Origin: Psychromarinibacter halotolerans
Lineage (GTDB): Bacteria > Pseudomonadota > Alphaproteobacteria > Rhodobacterales > Rhodobacteraceae
Direction: 5' to 3'
NCBI RefSeq assembly: GCF_029168315.1
Contig: NZ_JARGYD010000001.1
Span: 496,001-560,000 of the forward strand
Length of the DNA stretch: 64,000 nt
Both the position numbers and the translations under genes were made by a program. Below the pieces are notes generated by a model, which worked only from the letters and a program-made list of their open reading frames with translations, had not been told where the DNA came from and did no database searches. The number at the start of each line of letters is the position of its first letter. Position 1 is the stretch's first letter. Of the stretch, positions 25,218 to 33,455 are shown one piece after another.

Positions 25218-26555
25218 TTGGAATTGACGGATCTCATCCCGACCTTCGGTAACACGCTTTACACGGTCGGCGCCTTCGTCATCGCGCTGTCCGTGATCGT
25301 CGCCGTCCACGAATACGGTCATTACATCGTCGGACGCTGGTGCGGCATCAAGGCAGAGGTTTTCTCGCTGGGCTTTGGGCCCGTGCTGTTCAAGCGGACG
25401 GACCGGCGCGGCACGCAATGGCAGATCGCGGCGCTTCCGTTCGGGGGCTATGTGAAGTTCCTTGGCGACGCGAATGCGGCCAGCGACAAGGCCAGCGACG
25501 TGATGGACACGCTGGACGACGCAGAGCGGCGGCACACGATGCACGGCGCGCCGCTGTGGGCGCGGATGCTGACCGTCGCCGCCGGCCCGGTGTTCAACTT
25601 TATCCTGTCGATATTGGTGTTTGCAGGCGTGATCCTGTCCACCGGCGTCGCCAGCGACCCGCTGACCGTCGGTCAGATCCGCGACGTGCCCGCGCTTCAG
25701 GACCACCTGCGCCCGGGCGACGAGATCCTTGCGATTGAGGGGCAGGAAACCCCCGACGTCGCCGATTTCCGCGACTATATCGAAGGCCTGCCCGTGGCCG
25801 AGACGCTGGATTACACCCTGCGCCGCGACGGGGAAGAGGTGCAGACGACCGGCCCCTATCCGTACCCGGCGCTGGTCTCTGGCCTGACCGCCGGATCGGC
25901 TGCGATGGAGGCAGGGCTGGAAAGCGGCGACGTGATCACCGCGATCAACGGCACGCCCATCGTCAGCTTCGAGGAATTGCGCGTTGCCGTCGGTGAATCC
26001 GACGGCTCGGAATTGACCTTCTCGATCTGGCGCGACGGAGAGACCTTCGATGTCGGCCTGACACCGCGCCGGATGGATCTTCCGCTGGAAGACGGCGGGT
26101 TCGAGACCCGCTGGCTGATCGGCATCACCGGCGGCATGGTGTTCGAACCGATGACCGAAACGCCGGGCCTGCTGGATGCGGCGGAATACGGGGTAAGCCA
26201 GACGATCTTTATCGTGCGCTCGTCGCTGTCGGGCCTGTGGCACATGGCCAAAGGCGCGATCTCGTCGTGCAACCTGCGCGGCCCGATCGGCATCGCCCAG
26301 ACCAGCGGCGCGGCGGCCAGTCAGGGCCTTGAAAGCTTCATCTGGTTCATCGCGGTCCTGTCGACGGCGGTCGGCCTACTGAACCTGTTCCCGATCCCGG
26401 TGCTCGACGGCGGACATCTGGTGTTCCACGCCTACGAGGCGATCACCGGCAAGCCGCCCAGCGACACCGCGCTGCGGATCTTGATGACCGTGGGCCTAGG
26501 ATTGCTGCTGACCCTGATGGTCTTCGCGTTGTCTAACGATCTGTTCTGCCCGTAA
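25218..26555 (+). CDS. rseP: Site-2 intramembrane metalloprotease RseP
   Basis: 445 residues from a TTG at 25218 with AAGAGGCAGCAG just upstream. Zinc site HEYGH in the first transmembrane segment (IVAVHEYGHYIVGRW), the FSLGFGP motif, PDZ region (GDEILAIEGQE and MEAGLESGDVITAINGT suggest two PDZ domains), and the third zinc ligand in LNLFPIPVLDGGHL. It cleaves membrane-bound anti-sigma factors in envelope stress and clears signal peptides. Sits directly upstream of bamA, the usual proteobacterial order, with a small membrane protein gene in between. Confidence 0.95.
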   Translation: MELTDLIPTFGNTLYTVGAFVIALSVIVAVHEYGHYIVGRWCGIKAEVFSLGFGPVLFKRTDRRGTQWQIAALPFGGYVKFLGDANAASDKASDVMDTLDDAERRHTMHGAPLWARMLTVAAGPVFNFILSILVFAGVILSTGVASDPLTVGQIRDVPALQDHLRPGDEILAIEGQETPDVADFRDYIEGLPVAETLDYTLRRDGEEVQTTGPYPYPALVSGLTAGSAAMEAGLESGDVITAINGTPIVSFEELRVAVGESDGSELTFSIWRDGETFDVGLTPRRMDLPLEDGGFETRWLIGITGGMVFEPMTETPGLLDAAEYGVSQTIFIVRSSLSGLWHMAKGAISSCNLRGPIGIAQTSGAAASQGLESFIWFIAVLSTAVGLLNLFPIPVLDGGHLVFHAYEAITGKPPSDTALRILMTVGLGLLLTLMVFALSNDLFCP

Positions 26556-26568
26556 AGCCGGGGCGGGG

Positions 26569-26592
26569 AGGGGCCGATTCGCGGCCCTTCCA
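26569..26592 (+). terminator. GC-rich hairpin after rseP
   Basis: GGGCCG (26571-26576) pairs with CGGCCC (26582-26587) around a 5-nt loop, extended by weaker AG/TT pairs. It lies 15 nt after the rseP stop with only a short pyrimidine tail (TTCC), so it may be a partial terminator or processing hairpin. Confidence 0.5.
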
Positions 26593-26695
26593 ATTCGATC
26601 GCAGAGTCGTGAAAGCGGCGTCTCGGCGCCGCATTTCCGCCCTAAACGCTGCCTAGTTTTGTCCCTGAAAGCAAAACGCTATCTCGGAGGCAGAC

Positions 26696-26821
26696 ATGCA
26701 TACCCTTCAGTCCGGCTACCGCGGCCTTTCGCTGCTGGCCAACCTGAACTGGGACCGGATCCTATTCGCGGGCGGTGCCGCCGGCGCTTTGTACGCGGCG
26801 GCCTTCATCATCTCGCTTTGA
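26696..26821 (+). CDS. 41-residue single-pass membrane microprotein between rseP and bamA
   Basis: ATG at 26696 with an excellent ribosome site (CTCGGAGGCAGAC), stop TGA at 26819-26821. The product starts MHTLQSGYRGLSLLANLNWD and continues into a glycine-alanine-rich hydrophobic segment (ILFAGGAAGALYAAAFIISL) that forms one transmembrane helix running to the C-terminus. It is flanked by hairpins on both sides (26569-26592 and 26889-26920), which makes it look like an independent short transcript or a processed segment in the envelope cluster. I do not recognise a family. The position suggests a link to outer-membrane biogenesis or envelope stress, which is inference only. Confidence 0.72.
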   Translation: MHTLQSGYRGLSLLANLNWDRILFAGGAAGALYAAAFIISL

Positions 26822-26888
26822 TAACCGGCAGATAGCGCACAAGGGTCGGACCCGGGCGCTATTTTATCCACAATATCTGGTAGTTTGC

Positions 26889-26920
26889 GCACCCATCGAT
26901 AAGCATCGGTGGGTGCTTTT
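26889..26920 (+). terminator. Rho-independent terminator upstream of bamA
   Basis: A 12-bp stem (GCACCCATCGAT at 26889-26900 with ATCGGTGGGTGC at 26905-26916, one T-G wobble) and a 4-nt loop are followed by TTTT and, three bases later, TTTTT. It lies 67 nt after the microprotein stop and 73 nt before bamA, so bamA probably has its own promoter within 26920-26989. Confidence 0.85.
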
Positions 26921-26989
26921 ACGTTTTTGACTCGGCCCCTCTTTCGCGATAGCACACTGAAAACAACTAATTCGGTGGGATAGGTACTG

Positions 26990-29338
26990 ATGAAGCGGGC
27001 ACACCTCGCCACGCGGCGCAACGGCCAGATCGCCAACGGCGGTATCCTCCGAGCTTTCGCTGCCATTCTTCTCGCTTTTACTGTGATTTTTGCCGTTTCG
27101 GTGGACGAGGCTTCGGCCCAGTCCTATCGCTTTGGCCGGATCGACGTGGAAGGCAACACGCGTATCGAGACTGGAACGATCCTGTCCTACGCGGGAATCA
27201 ACCCCGGCGACTCTGTCAGCGCGGGGCAGTTGAATACGGCGTACCAGAACATTCTGGGCTCGGGGCTTTTTGAATCCGTGGCGGTCGAGCCACGCGGCGG
27301 AACCCTCGTGATCTCGGTGCAAGAATACCCGACGATCAACCGCATCAGCATCGAGGGCAACCAGCGCCTGAAGGACGAGATCCTTGTGCCGCTGATCCAG
27401 TCGCAGCCGCGCCGGGTGTATTCGCCCAACGTGGCCGCTGCTGACGCGCAGGTCATCGTCGATGCGTATCAGGAAGCGGGGCGCCTTGCCGCAACCGTGA
27501 ACCCGGTGATCATCAAGCGGTCCAACAACCGCGTCGACCTTGTGTTCGAGGTCAACGAAGGCCGCGTGATCGAGGTGGAGCGCATCAGCTTCGTCGGCAA
27601 CCGCGACTTCTCGGACCGTCGTCTGCGTCGCGTGCTCGATTCCAAGCAGGCGGGCCTGTTCCGCACGCTGGTCCAGCGTGACACCTTCATCGGCGACCGC
27701 ATTCAGTTCGACCGTCAGGTGCTGACCGATTTCTACCGGTCGCGCGGTTACGTCGATTTCCAGATCATGTCCGTGGCGTCGGAATTCTCGCGCGAGCGGA
27801 ATGCGTTCTTCGTGACCTTCACGGTGCAAGAAGGGCAGAAATTCTCGTACGGGAACATCTCGGCCTCGTCCGACCTGCCCGAGATCGACGTGGCGGCCTA
27901 TCAGTCGGCGATCCGTCTGCGGCCCGGCCAGACTTACAGCCCGGTGGACATCGACAACACCATCGCGCGTCTGGAACGGCTGGCTGTCCAGCAGGACCTT
28001 GATTTCATCCGCGTCGATCCCCGCGTGACGCGGGACGACCGCAACCTGCTGCTGAACATCGACTTCGCGCTGGTGCGCGGTCCGCGCATCTTCGTCGAGC
28101 GGATCGACATCGAAGGCAACGCGACCACGCTTGACCGCGTGATCCGGCGCCAGTTCACCGCCGTCGAAGGCGATCCGTTCAACCCGCGTGAAATCCGCGA
28201 GGCTGCGTCGCGGATCGAGGCGCTTGGCTACTTCTCGTCCGCCAACGTGACGCCGCGCGCCGGGTCCAGCCCGGATCAGGTGATCGTCGACGTGGACGTC
28301 GAGGAACAGCCGACCGGCTCGCTTGGCTTCGGTGCCACCTATTCGACGTCCAGCGGCTTTGGCCTGACGTTCAACTTCTCGGAACGCAACTTCCTCGGAC
28401 GTGGCCAGACACTTGGCTTCGACGTGGCGGCGGGCGCCGGGACGGGGACCTATGGCTTCAGCTTCCGCGAACCCGCGTTCTTGGGCCGCAATGTCGCGTA
28501 TTTCTTCAACATCAGCTATTCGACGACGGACTCGGCGAACGACACCAGCTATTCGACCACGGTTGGCAACATCACCACCGGGTTCGAATTCCCGCTGAAC
28601 GAGTTCGCGCGGATGGGCGTCAACACCTTCGGCCGCTACACCGACCTGTACAGTGTGCCGGCGGACTCGTCCGACATCCTGCAGCGTGAAGCCACGCGCG
28701 GGGCCGAGTGGACGATGGGCCTTGGCTATGACCTGACGTACCGCACGCTGCGGACCGGGCTTGATCCCGACTCGGGCGTTCTGCTGCGCTGGAGCCAGGA
28801 CTTCGCCGGGATCGCGGGGGACGTGTCCTACGTGAAGTCGGAACTGCTGGCCGTGGCCGAGACCAAGGTGCTGAACGGCGAAGTGACCCTGCGGGCGATC
28901 GTCGAGGGCGGTGCCCTGAACTCGCTTGACGGGTCGTCCGACAGCCGGATCGTCGACCGCTTCAGCCTGAACGGCAAGATGCGCGGCTTCGAGTACTACG
29001 GCCTTGGCCCGCGTGACAACGCGGCGGGCAACGAGGACGCGCTTGGCGGCAACTACTTTGCCGTCGCGAAGTTCGAGGCCGAGTTCCCGCTGGGTCTGCC
29101 GGAAGAGTACGGCATCCACGGCGGCGTGTTCGTCGACGTCGGGTCTGTCTGGGGCCTTGACGACGTGAACGGCACCGGGCTTGTCGACGACGCCTTCAGC
29201 CTGCGTTCGGTGGCCGGTGTGTCGCTGTTCTGGGACACGCCGCTTGGGCCGCTGCGGTTCAACTACTCGAAAGCGATCAAAAAGGAAGACTACGACCTCG
29301 AGCGCGAGTTCGAACTGACGATCTCGACTCGGTTCTGA
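26990..29338 (+). CDS. bamA: Outer membrane protein assembly factor BamA
   Basis: 782 residues. A long signal sequence ends near DEASAQ (about 44). Five POTRA domains follow (about 45-440; repeats of the form F-x-R-I-x-V-x-G-N, for example IDVEGNTRI, ISIEGNQRL, ISFVGNRDF, IDIEGNATT), then a 16-stranded beta-barrel. The conserved VRGF-type loop appears as MRGFEYYGLGPRD. The protein ends in a C-terminal Phe (TISTRF), the usual outer-membrane signature. It inserts beta-barrel proteins into the outer membrane. Followed 4 nt later by the periplasmic chaperone gene. Confidence 0.97.
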   Translation: MKRAHLATRRNGQIANGGILRAFAAILLAFTVIFAVSVDEASAQSYRFGRIDVEGNTRIETGTILSYAGINPGDSVSAGQLNTAYQNILGSGLFESVAVEPRGGTLVISVQEYPTINRISIEGNQRLKDEILVPLIQSQPRRVYSPNVAAADAQVIVDAYQEAGRLAATVNPVIIKRSNNRVDLVFEVNEGRVIEVERISFVGNRDFSDRRLRRVLDSKQAGLFRTLVQRDTFIGDRIQFDRQVLTDFYRSRGYVDFQIMSVASEFSRERNAFFVTFTVQEGQKFSYGNISASSDLPEIDVAAYQSAIRLRPGQTYSPVDIDNTIARLERLAVQQDLDFIRVDPRVTRDDRNLLLNIDFALVRGPRIFVERIDIEGNATTLDRVIRRQFTAVEGDPFNPREIREAASRIEALGYFSSANVTPRAGSSPDQVIVDVDVEEQPTGSLGFGATYSTSSGFGLTFNFSERNFLGRGQTLGFDVAAGAGTGTYGFSFREPAFLGRNVAYFFNISYSTTDSANDTSYSTTVGNITTGFEFPLNEFARMGVNTFGRYTDLYSVPADSSDILQREATRGAEWTMGLGYDLTYRTLRTGLDPDSGVLLRWSQDFAGIAGDVSYVKSELLAVAETKVLNGEVTLRAIVEGGALNSLDGSSDSRIVDRFSLNGKMRGFEYYGLGPRDNAAGNEDALGGNYFAVAKFEAEFPLGLPEEYGIHGGVFVDVGSVWGLDDVNGTGLVDDAFSLRSVAGVSLFWDTPLGPLRFNYSKAIKKEDYDLEREFELTISTRF

Positions 29339-29342
29339 CGTC

Positions 29343-30044
29343 ATGGCGCGGTTCCATCGCGCCGGGCGTCTGTACCGGCTTGTTGCGGGTCTTCTGATGA
29401 CAGTCCTTGTCGCCGCCGGTGCTCCGGCGGCGGCGCAGGACAACCAGCCGCCACTGGTCGGCTTTCCCATCCTCACCCTCGATCAGGAACGCCTGTACGG
29501 CGAGTCGCGCGCCGCCGCGCGCATCATCGACGAGATCGAGACGCGGGCGTCCGAACTGGCGGCCGAGAACCGGCAGATCGAGGCGGAACTGTCCGCCGAG
29601 GAGCTGGAGCTGACGGAACGGCGCGAGACGATGCCGCCCGACGAGTTCCGCCCGCTTGCGGATGCGTTCGACGAAAAGGTTCAGCGGATCCGGGCCGAAC
29701 AGGATGGCAAGGAACGCGATCTTCAGACGATGCGCGATGAGGAACGGCAGCTGTTCCTGCGCCGGATCACCCCGATCCTTGCCGAACTGGCCCGCGAACG
29801 CGGCGCGTTGATGATCCTCGACCGCCGCACGGTGCTGTTGTCGGCAGAAACGGTCGACATCACCGAGGACGCCATCACCCGCATCGACGACGTGCTGCTG
29901 GACGCGGACGGCAACCTGACCGAACCGCTGCCCGCCCCGCCGGTGGAACGCCCGGCCGACCTGCTTAGCCCGCCCGATCCCGCGCCAACGGCCCCGGACG
30001 CGGTGGAAACGCCCGGCGACGCCGGTCCGGCGGACGCGGACTGA
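29343..30044 (+). CDS. Periplasmic chaperone, OmpH/Skp family
   Basis: 233 residues with a signal peptide (LVAGLLMTVLVAAGAPAAAQ). The mature part opens with VGFPILTLDQERLYGES, typical of Skp/OmpH, followed by long charged helices (about 60-150) predicted as the coiled-coil tentacles that hold unfolded outer-membrane proteins. An unusual Pro/Ala/Asp-rich tail of about 45 residues (LPAPPVERPADLLSPPDP onward) follows. Co-transcription with bamA fits its role delivering substrates to the Bam complex. Confidence 0.9.
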   Translation: MARFHRAGRLYRLVAGLLMTVLVAAGAPAAAQDNQPPLVGFPILTLDQERLYGESRAAARIIDEIETRASELAAENRQIEAELSAEELELTERRETMPPDEFRPLADAFDEKVQRIRAEQDGKERDLQTMRDEERQLFLRRITPILAELARERGALMILDRRTVLLSAETVDITEDAITRIDDVLLDADGNLTEPLPAPPVERPADLLSPPDPAPTAPDAVETPGDAGPADAD

Positions 30045-30124
30045 TCCCGCGCGCGCAATCTTGTTTAACCCCGGGTTGCTTGATAGAGCACGCGGGCCTT
30101 GGGAACTGAAGAAGGACGGCGTCC

Positions 30125-30586
30125 ATGACCGATGCCCTTAAGACTGCCGACACGGATATGATCCAGCGGATCCTGCCGCACCGTTACCCGTTCCTTCTGG
30201 TGGACCGGGTGGTCGACATTGACGGCACCAACTCGGCGACGGGCATCAAGAACGTCACCTTCAACGAGCCGCATTTTCAGGGCCATTTCCCCGGAACCCC
30301 GATCATGCCGGGCGTGACCATCATCGAAGCAATGGCTCAGACTGCCGGCATCATGATCGGCGTGGCGAACGACATCACCGATACGAACCTGCTGATCTAC
30401 CTGATGAGCGTCGACAAGGCGAAGTTCCGCCGCAAGGTGGTGCCGGGTGATCAGCTGAAGCTGCACATCACCGGCCTGCGCACCGGCGGCAAGGTCCTGA
30501 AGTTCCATGGCGTCGCCGAGGTGGACGGGCAGAAAGCGGCCGAGGCCGAATTCGCCGCGATGGTCGACCTGACGCCCGGAGCCTGA
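30125..30586 (+). CDS. fabZ: 3-hydroxyacyl-ACP dehydratase FabZ
   Basis: 153 residues. Hotdog dehydratase with ILPHRYPFLLVDRV, the catalytic His in HFQGHFPGTPIMPGV and the Glu in IEAMAQTAGI. It dehydrates beta-hydroxyacyl-ACP in fatty acid synthesis, competing with LpxA for hydroxymyristoyl-ACP-type substrates; the two genes are 3 nt apart. lpxD, often found just upstream of fabZ in other proteobacteria, is not present here. Confidence 0.97.
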   Translation: MTDALKTADTDMIQRILPHRYPFLLVDRVVDIDGTNSATGIKNVTFNEPHFQGHFPGTPIMPGVTIIEAMAQTAGIMIGVANDITDTNLLIYLMSVDKAKFRRKVVPGDQLKLHITGLRTGGKVLKFHGVAEVDGQKAAEAEFAAMVDLTPGA

Positions 30587-30589
30587 GCC

Positions 30590-31390
30590 ATGAGCATCGA
30601 CGCCACCGCGCGCATCCATCCCAGCGCCATCATCGAAGACGGCGCCGTGATCGGGCCGGAGGTCGAGATCGGCGCCTTTTCGGTCATCGGGCCGAAGGTA
30701 AAGCTTCACGCTGGCGTCCGGGTCAAAAGCCACAACGTCATCACCGGCGACACCGAGATCGGCGAGAAGACCGAGGTCTTTCCGTTCTGTTCCATCGGGG
30801 ACATCCCGCAGGATCTGAAGTTCGCCGGCGAGGACACGCGCCTTGTGATCGGCGCGCGCAACACGATCCGCGAGCACGTGACGATGAACCCCGGCACCGC
30901 GCACGGCGGCGGGCTGACCAGCGTCGGCGATGACTGCCTGTTCATGGCGGGCGTCCACGTCGCGCACGACGTGCGCATCGGCAGCCGGGTGATCGTGGTC
31001 AACCAGTCGGGCATCGCAGGCCACGCCACCATCGGCGACGACGTGATCATCGGCGGCATCTCGGGCGTGCACCAGTGGGTCCGCATCGGCAAGGGGGCGA
31101 TCATCGGCGGGGTGACCAAGGTCGCCAAGGACGTGATCCCCTACGGCATGGTCGATGCCGAAGCCGGGGAACTGCGCGGCCTGAACCTTGTCGGCCTGCG
31201 CCGCAAGGGCGTGGACCGGGCCGAGATCGGTGCGCTGCGGGCCGCCTACAAGGATCTGGGCGAGGGCGAGGGCAGCTTCCAAGAGCGCGCCGCCAAGCTG
31301 ATGGAAGAGACCGAAAGCGCCTATGTGCGCGAGGTCGCGGAATTCATCCTTACCGACAGCGACCGGCACTTCCTGACCCCGAAGAAATGA
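30590..31390 (+). CDS. lpxA: UDP-N-acetylglucosamine acyltransferase
   Basis: 266 residues. Left-handed beta-helix hexapeptide repeats (IHPSAIIEDGAVIGPEVEIG, VKSHNVITGDTEIGEKTEVF) with the catalytic His region GVHVAHDVRIG and NQSGIAGHATIGDDV. C-terminal helical domain includes GLNLVGLRRKGVDRAEI, typical for LpxA. It catalyses the first step of lipid A synthesis. Overlaps lpxI by ATGA. Confidence 0.97.
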   Translation: MSIDATARIHPSAIIEDGAVIGPEVEIGAFSVIGPKVKLHAGVRVKSHNVITGDTEIGEKTEVFPFCSIGDIPQDLKFAGEDTRLVIGARNTIREHVTMNPGTAHGGGLTSVGDDCLFMAGVHVAHDVRIGSRVIVVNQSGIAGHATIGDDVIIGGISGVHQWVRIGKGAIIGGVTKVAKDVIPYGMVDAEAGELRGLNLVGLRRKGVDRAEIGALRAAYKDLGEGEGSFQERAAKLMEETESAYVREVAEFILTDSDRHFLTPKK

Positions 31391-32193
31391 GCCGTCTCGC
31401 GATCATCGCGGGCGGCGGGTCGCTGCCGCTGAAGATCGCGGCGGCCCATCCCGAGGCTCTGTTCGTCGCGATCAACGGCGCCGGGGTGACACCGCCCGAC
31501 GGCGTCGAGACGGCGGACGCGACCTATGAGAAATTCGGCGACCTGTTCCGCAAACTGCGCGCCGCCGGTGTCACCGATGTGGTGATGGCGGGCGGCGTGG
31601 CGCGGCCGGTGCTGAACCCGGCGCGCTTCGACACCAAGACGATGATGCTGGCGCCGCGCTTCCTGAAGGCGATGCAGGGCGGCGACGACCAGATCCTGCG
31701 CACCGTGGTGGCGGTGTTCGAAGAGGCTGGCTTTGCCGTGCGCGGCGCCTATGAGCTTCTGCCCGAGTTGACGACGCCTGCCGGACGGCTTGCCGGGAAG
31801 AAGCCGTCGGCCAAGGATCTTGCCGACATCGACCGCGCCGTGGGCATCCTGACCGCGCTGGGGCCCGAGGATGTCGGGCAGGGCGCGGTGGTGGACGGCG
31901 GCCTGTGCCTTGGGATCGAGACGGTGCAGGGCACCGACGCGATGCTGGATTTCGTCGCCCGCACACCGCCCAAGCTGCGGCGGGGCGGCGGCGTGCTGGT
32001 GAAGGCGCCGAAGCCGGGGCAGGACCTGCGCGTCGACATGCCCGCCGTCGGTCCCGCCACGGTCGAGGCCGCCGCCGCTGCGGGCCTGTCGGGCATCGTG
32101 ATCGCGGCGGGCCGCGTGCTGCTTCTGGATCGTGCTGTCGTGACCGAAGCCTGCGCCTCGCGCGGGTTGTTCCTGCTGGCGAAGGAGTTCTGA
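31387..32193 (+). CDS. lpxI: UDP-2,3-diacylglucosamine diphosphatase LpxI (DUF1009)
   Basis: 268 residues from the ATG overlapping lpxA. Begins SRLAIIAGGGSLPLKIAAA, the LpxI start pattern, with VVMAGGVARP, GDDQILRTVVAVFEEAGF and PEDVGQGAVVDGG, and the C-terminal catalytic domain LRVDMPAVGPATVEAAAAAG. LpxI replaces LpxH in alphaproteobacteria, cleaving UDP-diacylglucosamine to lipid X. Position between lpxA and lpxB supports the call. Confidence 0.95.
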   Translation: MSRLAIIAGGGSLPLKIAAAHPEALFVAINGAGVTPPDGVETADATYEKFGDLFRKLRAAGVTDVVMAGGVARPVLNPARFDTKTMMLAPRFLKAMQGGDDQILRTVVAVFEEAGFAVRGAYELLPELTTPAGRLAGKKPSAKDLADIDRAVGILTALGPEDVGQGAVVDGGLCLGIETVQGTDAMLDFVARTPPKLRRGGGVLVKAPKPGQDLRVDMPAVGPATVEAAAAAGLSGIVIAAGRVLLLDRAVVTEACASRGLFLLAKEF

Positions 32194-33356
32194 TGCGCGT
32201 GTTCGTCCTTGCCGGAGAGCCCTCGGGCGACCGTCTTGGCGGCGCGGTGATGCAGGGCCTGAAACAGCTGTCGCCCGACGTGACCTTCGATGGCATCGGC
32301 GGACCGAACATGATCGCCGAGGGGCTGACGTCGCGCTTTCCGATGGACGAACTGTCGGTCATGGGCATCGCCGAGGTGCTGCCGAAGTACCGCCACCTGA
32401 AGCGCCGTCTGACCCAGACGGTCGACTGGGTGCTGGACACCAAGCCCGACGTGCTGCTGACCATCGACGCGCCCGATTTCTCGTTGCGCGTGGCATCGCA
32501 GGTGAAAGAGCGCAGCGACATCCGCTGCGTCCACTATGTCGCACCCACGGTCTGGGCGTGGCGCGCGGGGCGGGCGGCGAAGATGGCGCGCTATCTCGAC
32601 CAACTGCTGGCGCTGCTGCCGTTCGAGCCGCCGTACTTCGAGGACGTCGGCCTGCGCTGCGATTTCGTCGGGCATCCGGTGGCCGCCGAACCCGTGGCGA
32701 CCGACGCCGAAGTCGCGGCGTTCCGGGCCGAGGCCGGGCTGGGCGACGCGCGCACGCTGCTGGTTCTTCCCGGCTCCCGCCGGGGCGAGGTCGGACGCCT
32801 TGCGCCGGTGTTTGGCGAGGCGATGCGCCCTTTGGTGAAGCGTCACCCCGGCCTGCGGATCGTGGTGCCCGCCGCCGATCATGTCGCGGGCGACGTGCTG
32901 GAGCTGGTAAAAAGCTGGCCGGGCGATCCGGTGGTTCTGGACCCGCGCGGGTTGCGCGGCGACCTTGCCACCGCCCGCAAGCGCGCCGCCTTCCGTGCCG
33001 CCGACCTTGCGCTGGCCGCCTCGGGCACGGTGTCGCTGGAACTGGCCGCCGCGGATACGCCGATGGTCGTGGCCTATGACATGAACTGGCTCACATGGCA
33101 GATCGCCAGCCGCATGGTGAAGCTGGACACGGTGACCTTGGTGAACCTCGTCGCGGGGACCCGCACGGTGCCCGAGTTCCTCGGCCCCGACTGCCGCCCG
33201 GCGCCGATTGCCGATGCGCTGCATCATCTGCTGTCGTCCCCGGACGCGCTGGCCGAGCAGCATGCGGCGATGGCGGCGTCGATGCAGGCGCTGGGGCGCG
33301 GGGCGGAACCTCCGGGCCTGCGGGCCGCACGCTCCGTTCTGGACGGGCTGGGCTGA
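32193..33356 (+). CDS. lpxB: Lipid A disaccharide synthase
   Basis: 387 residues from the ATG in a TGATG junction with lpxI. Starts MRVFVLAGEPSGDRLGGAVM; further landmarks are VMGIAEVLPKYRHLKRRL, TIDAPDFSLRVA, HYVAPTVWAWRAGRA and LPGSRRGEVGRLAPVF, with ASGTVSLELAAADTPMVVAY near the C-terminal donor site. It joins lipid X to UDP-diacylglucosamine at the inner membrane. Last recognised lipid A gene of this cluster. Confidence 0.97.
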   Translation: MRVFVLAGEPSGDRLGGAVMQGLKQLSPDVTFDGIGGPNMIAEGLTSRFPMDELSVMGIAEVLPKYRHLKRRLTQTVDWVLDTKPDVLLTIDAPDFSLRVASQVKERSDIRCVHYVAPTVWAWRAGRAAKMARYLDQLLALLPFEPPYFEDVGLRCDFVGHPVAAEPVATDAEVAAFRAEAGLGDARTLLVLPGSRRGEVGRLAPVFGEAMRPLVKRHPGLRIVVPAADHVAGDVLELVKSWPGDPVVLDPRGLRGDLATARKRAAFRAADLALAASGTVSLELAAADTPMVVAYDMNWLTWQIASRMVKLDTVTLVNLVAGTRTVPEFLGPDCRPAPIADALHHLLSSPDALAEQHAAMAASMQALGRGAEPPGLRAARSVLDGLG

Positions 33357-33364
33357 ACCCCCGC

Positions 33365-33431
33365 GCTTGCCCGCCCTGCTTGACCGCCGTGCTTGCCCCC
33401 CCCGAGCTTGACCGACGTGCTTGCCCGACGC
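33365..33431. repeat. Five-unit imperfect tandem repeat after lpxB
   Basis: Five consecutive units begin with GCTTG: GCTTGCCCGCCCT, GCTTGACCGCCGT, GCTTGCCCCCCCCGA, GCTTGACCGACGT, GCTTGCCCGACGC. Four are 13 nt and one 15 nt. C and A alternate at the sixth base, so the true unit may be a 26-nt pair. It fills most of the 99-bp gap before the amidoligase gene. It is not a protein-coding periodicity. Confidence 0.8.
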
Positions 33432-33455
33432 GCGGCGCGGCATATCTGATGGCGC

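Noticed and set aside
26864..29476. Long open frame of about 870 codons on the minus strand opposite bamA
   Set aside because: Composition is Arg/His/Gln-rich and without family motifs. It mirrors codon bias of bamA on the other strand, which is unmistakable.
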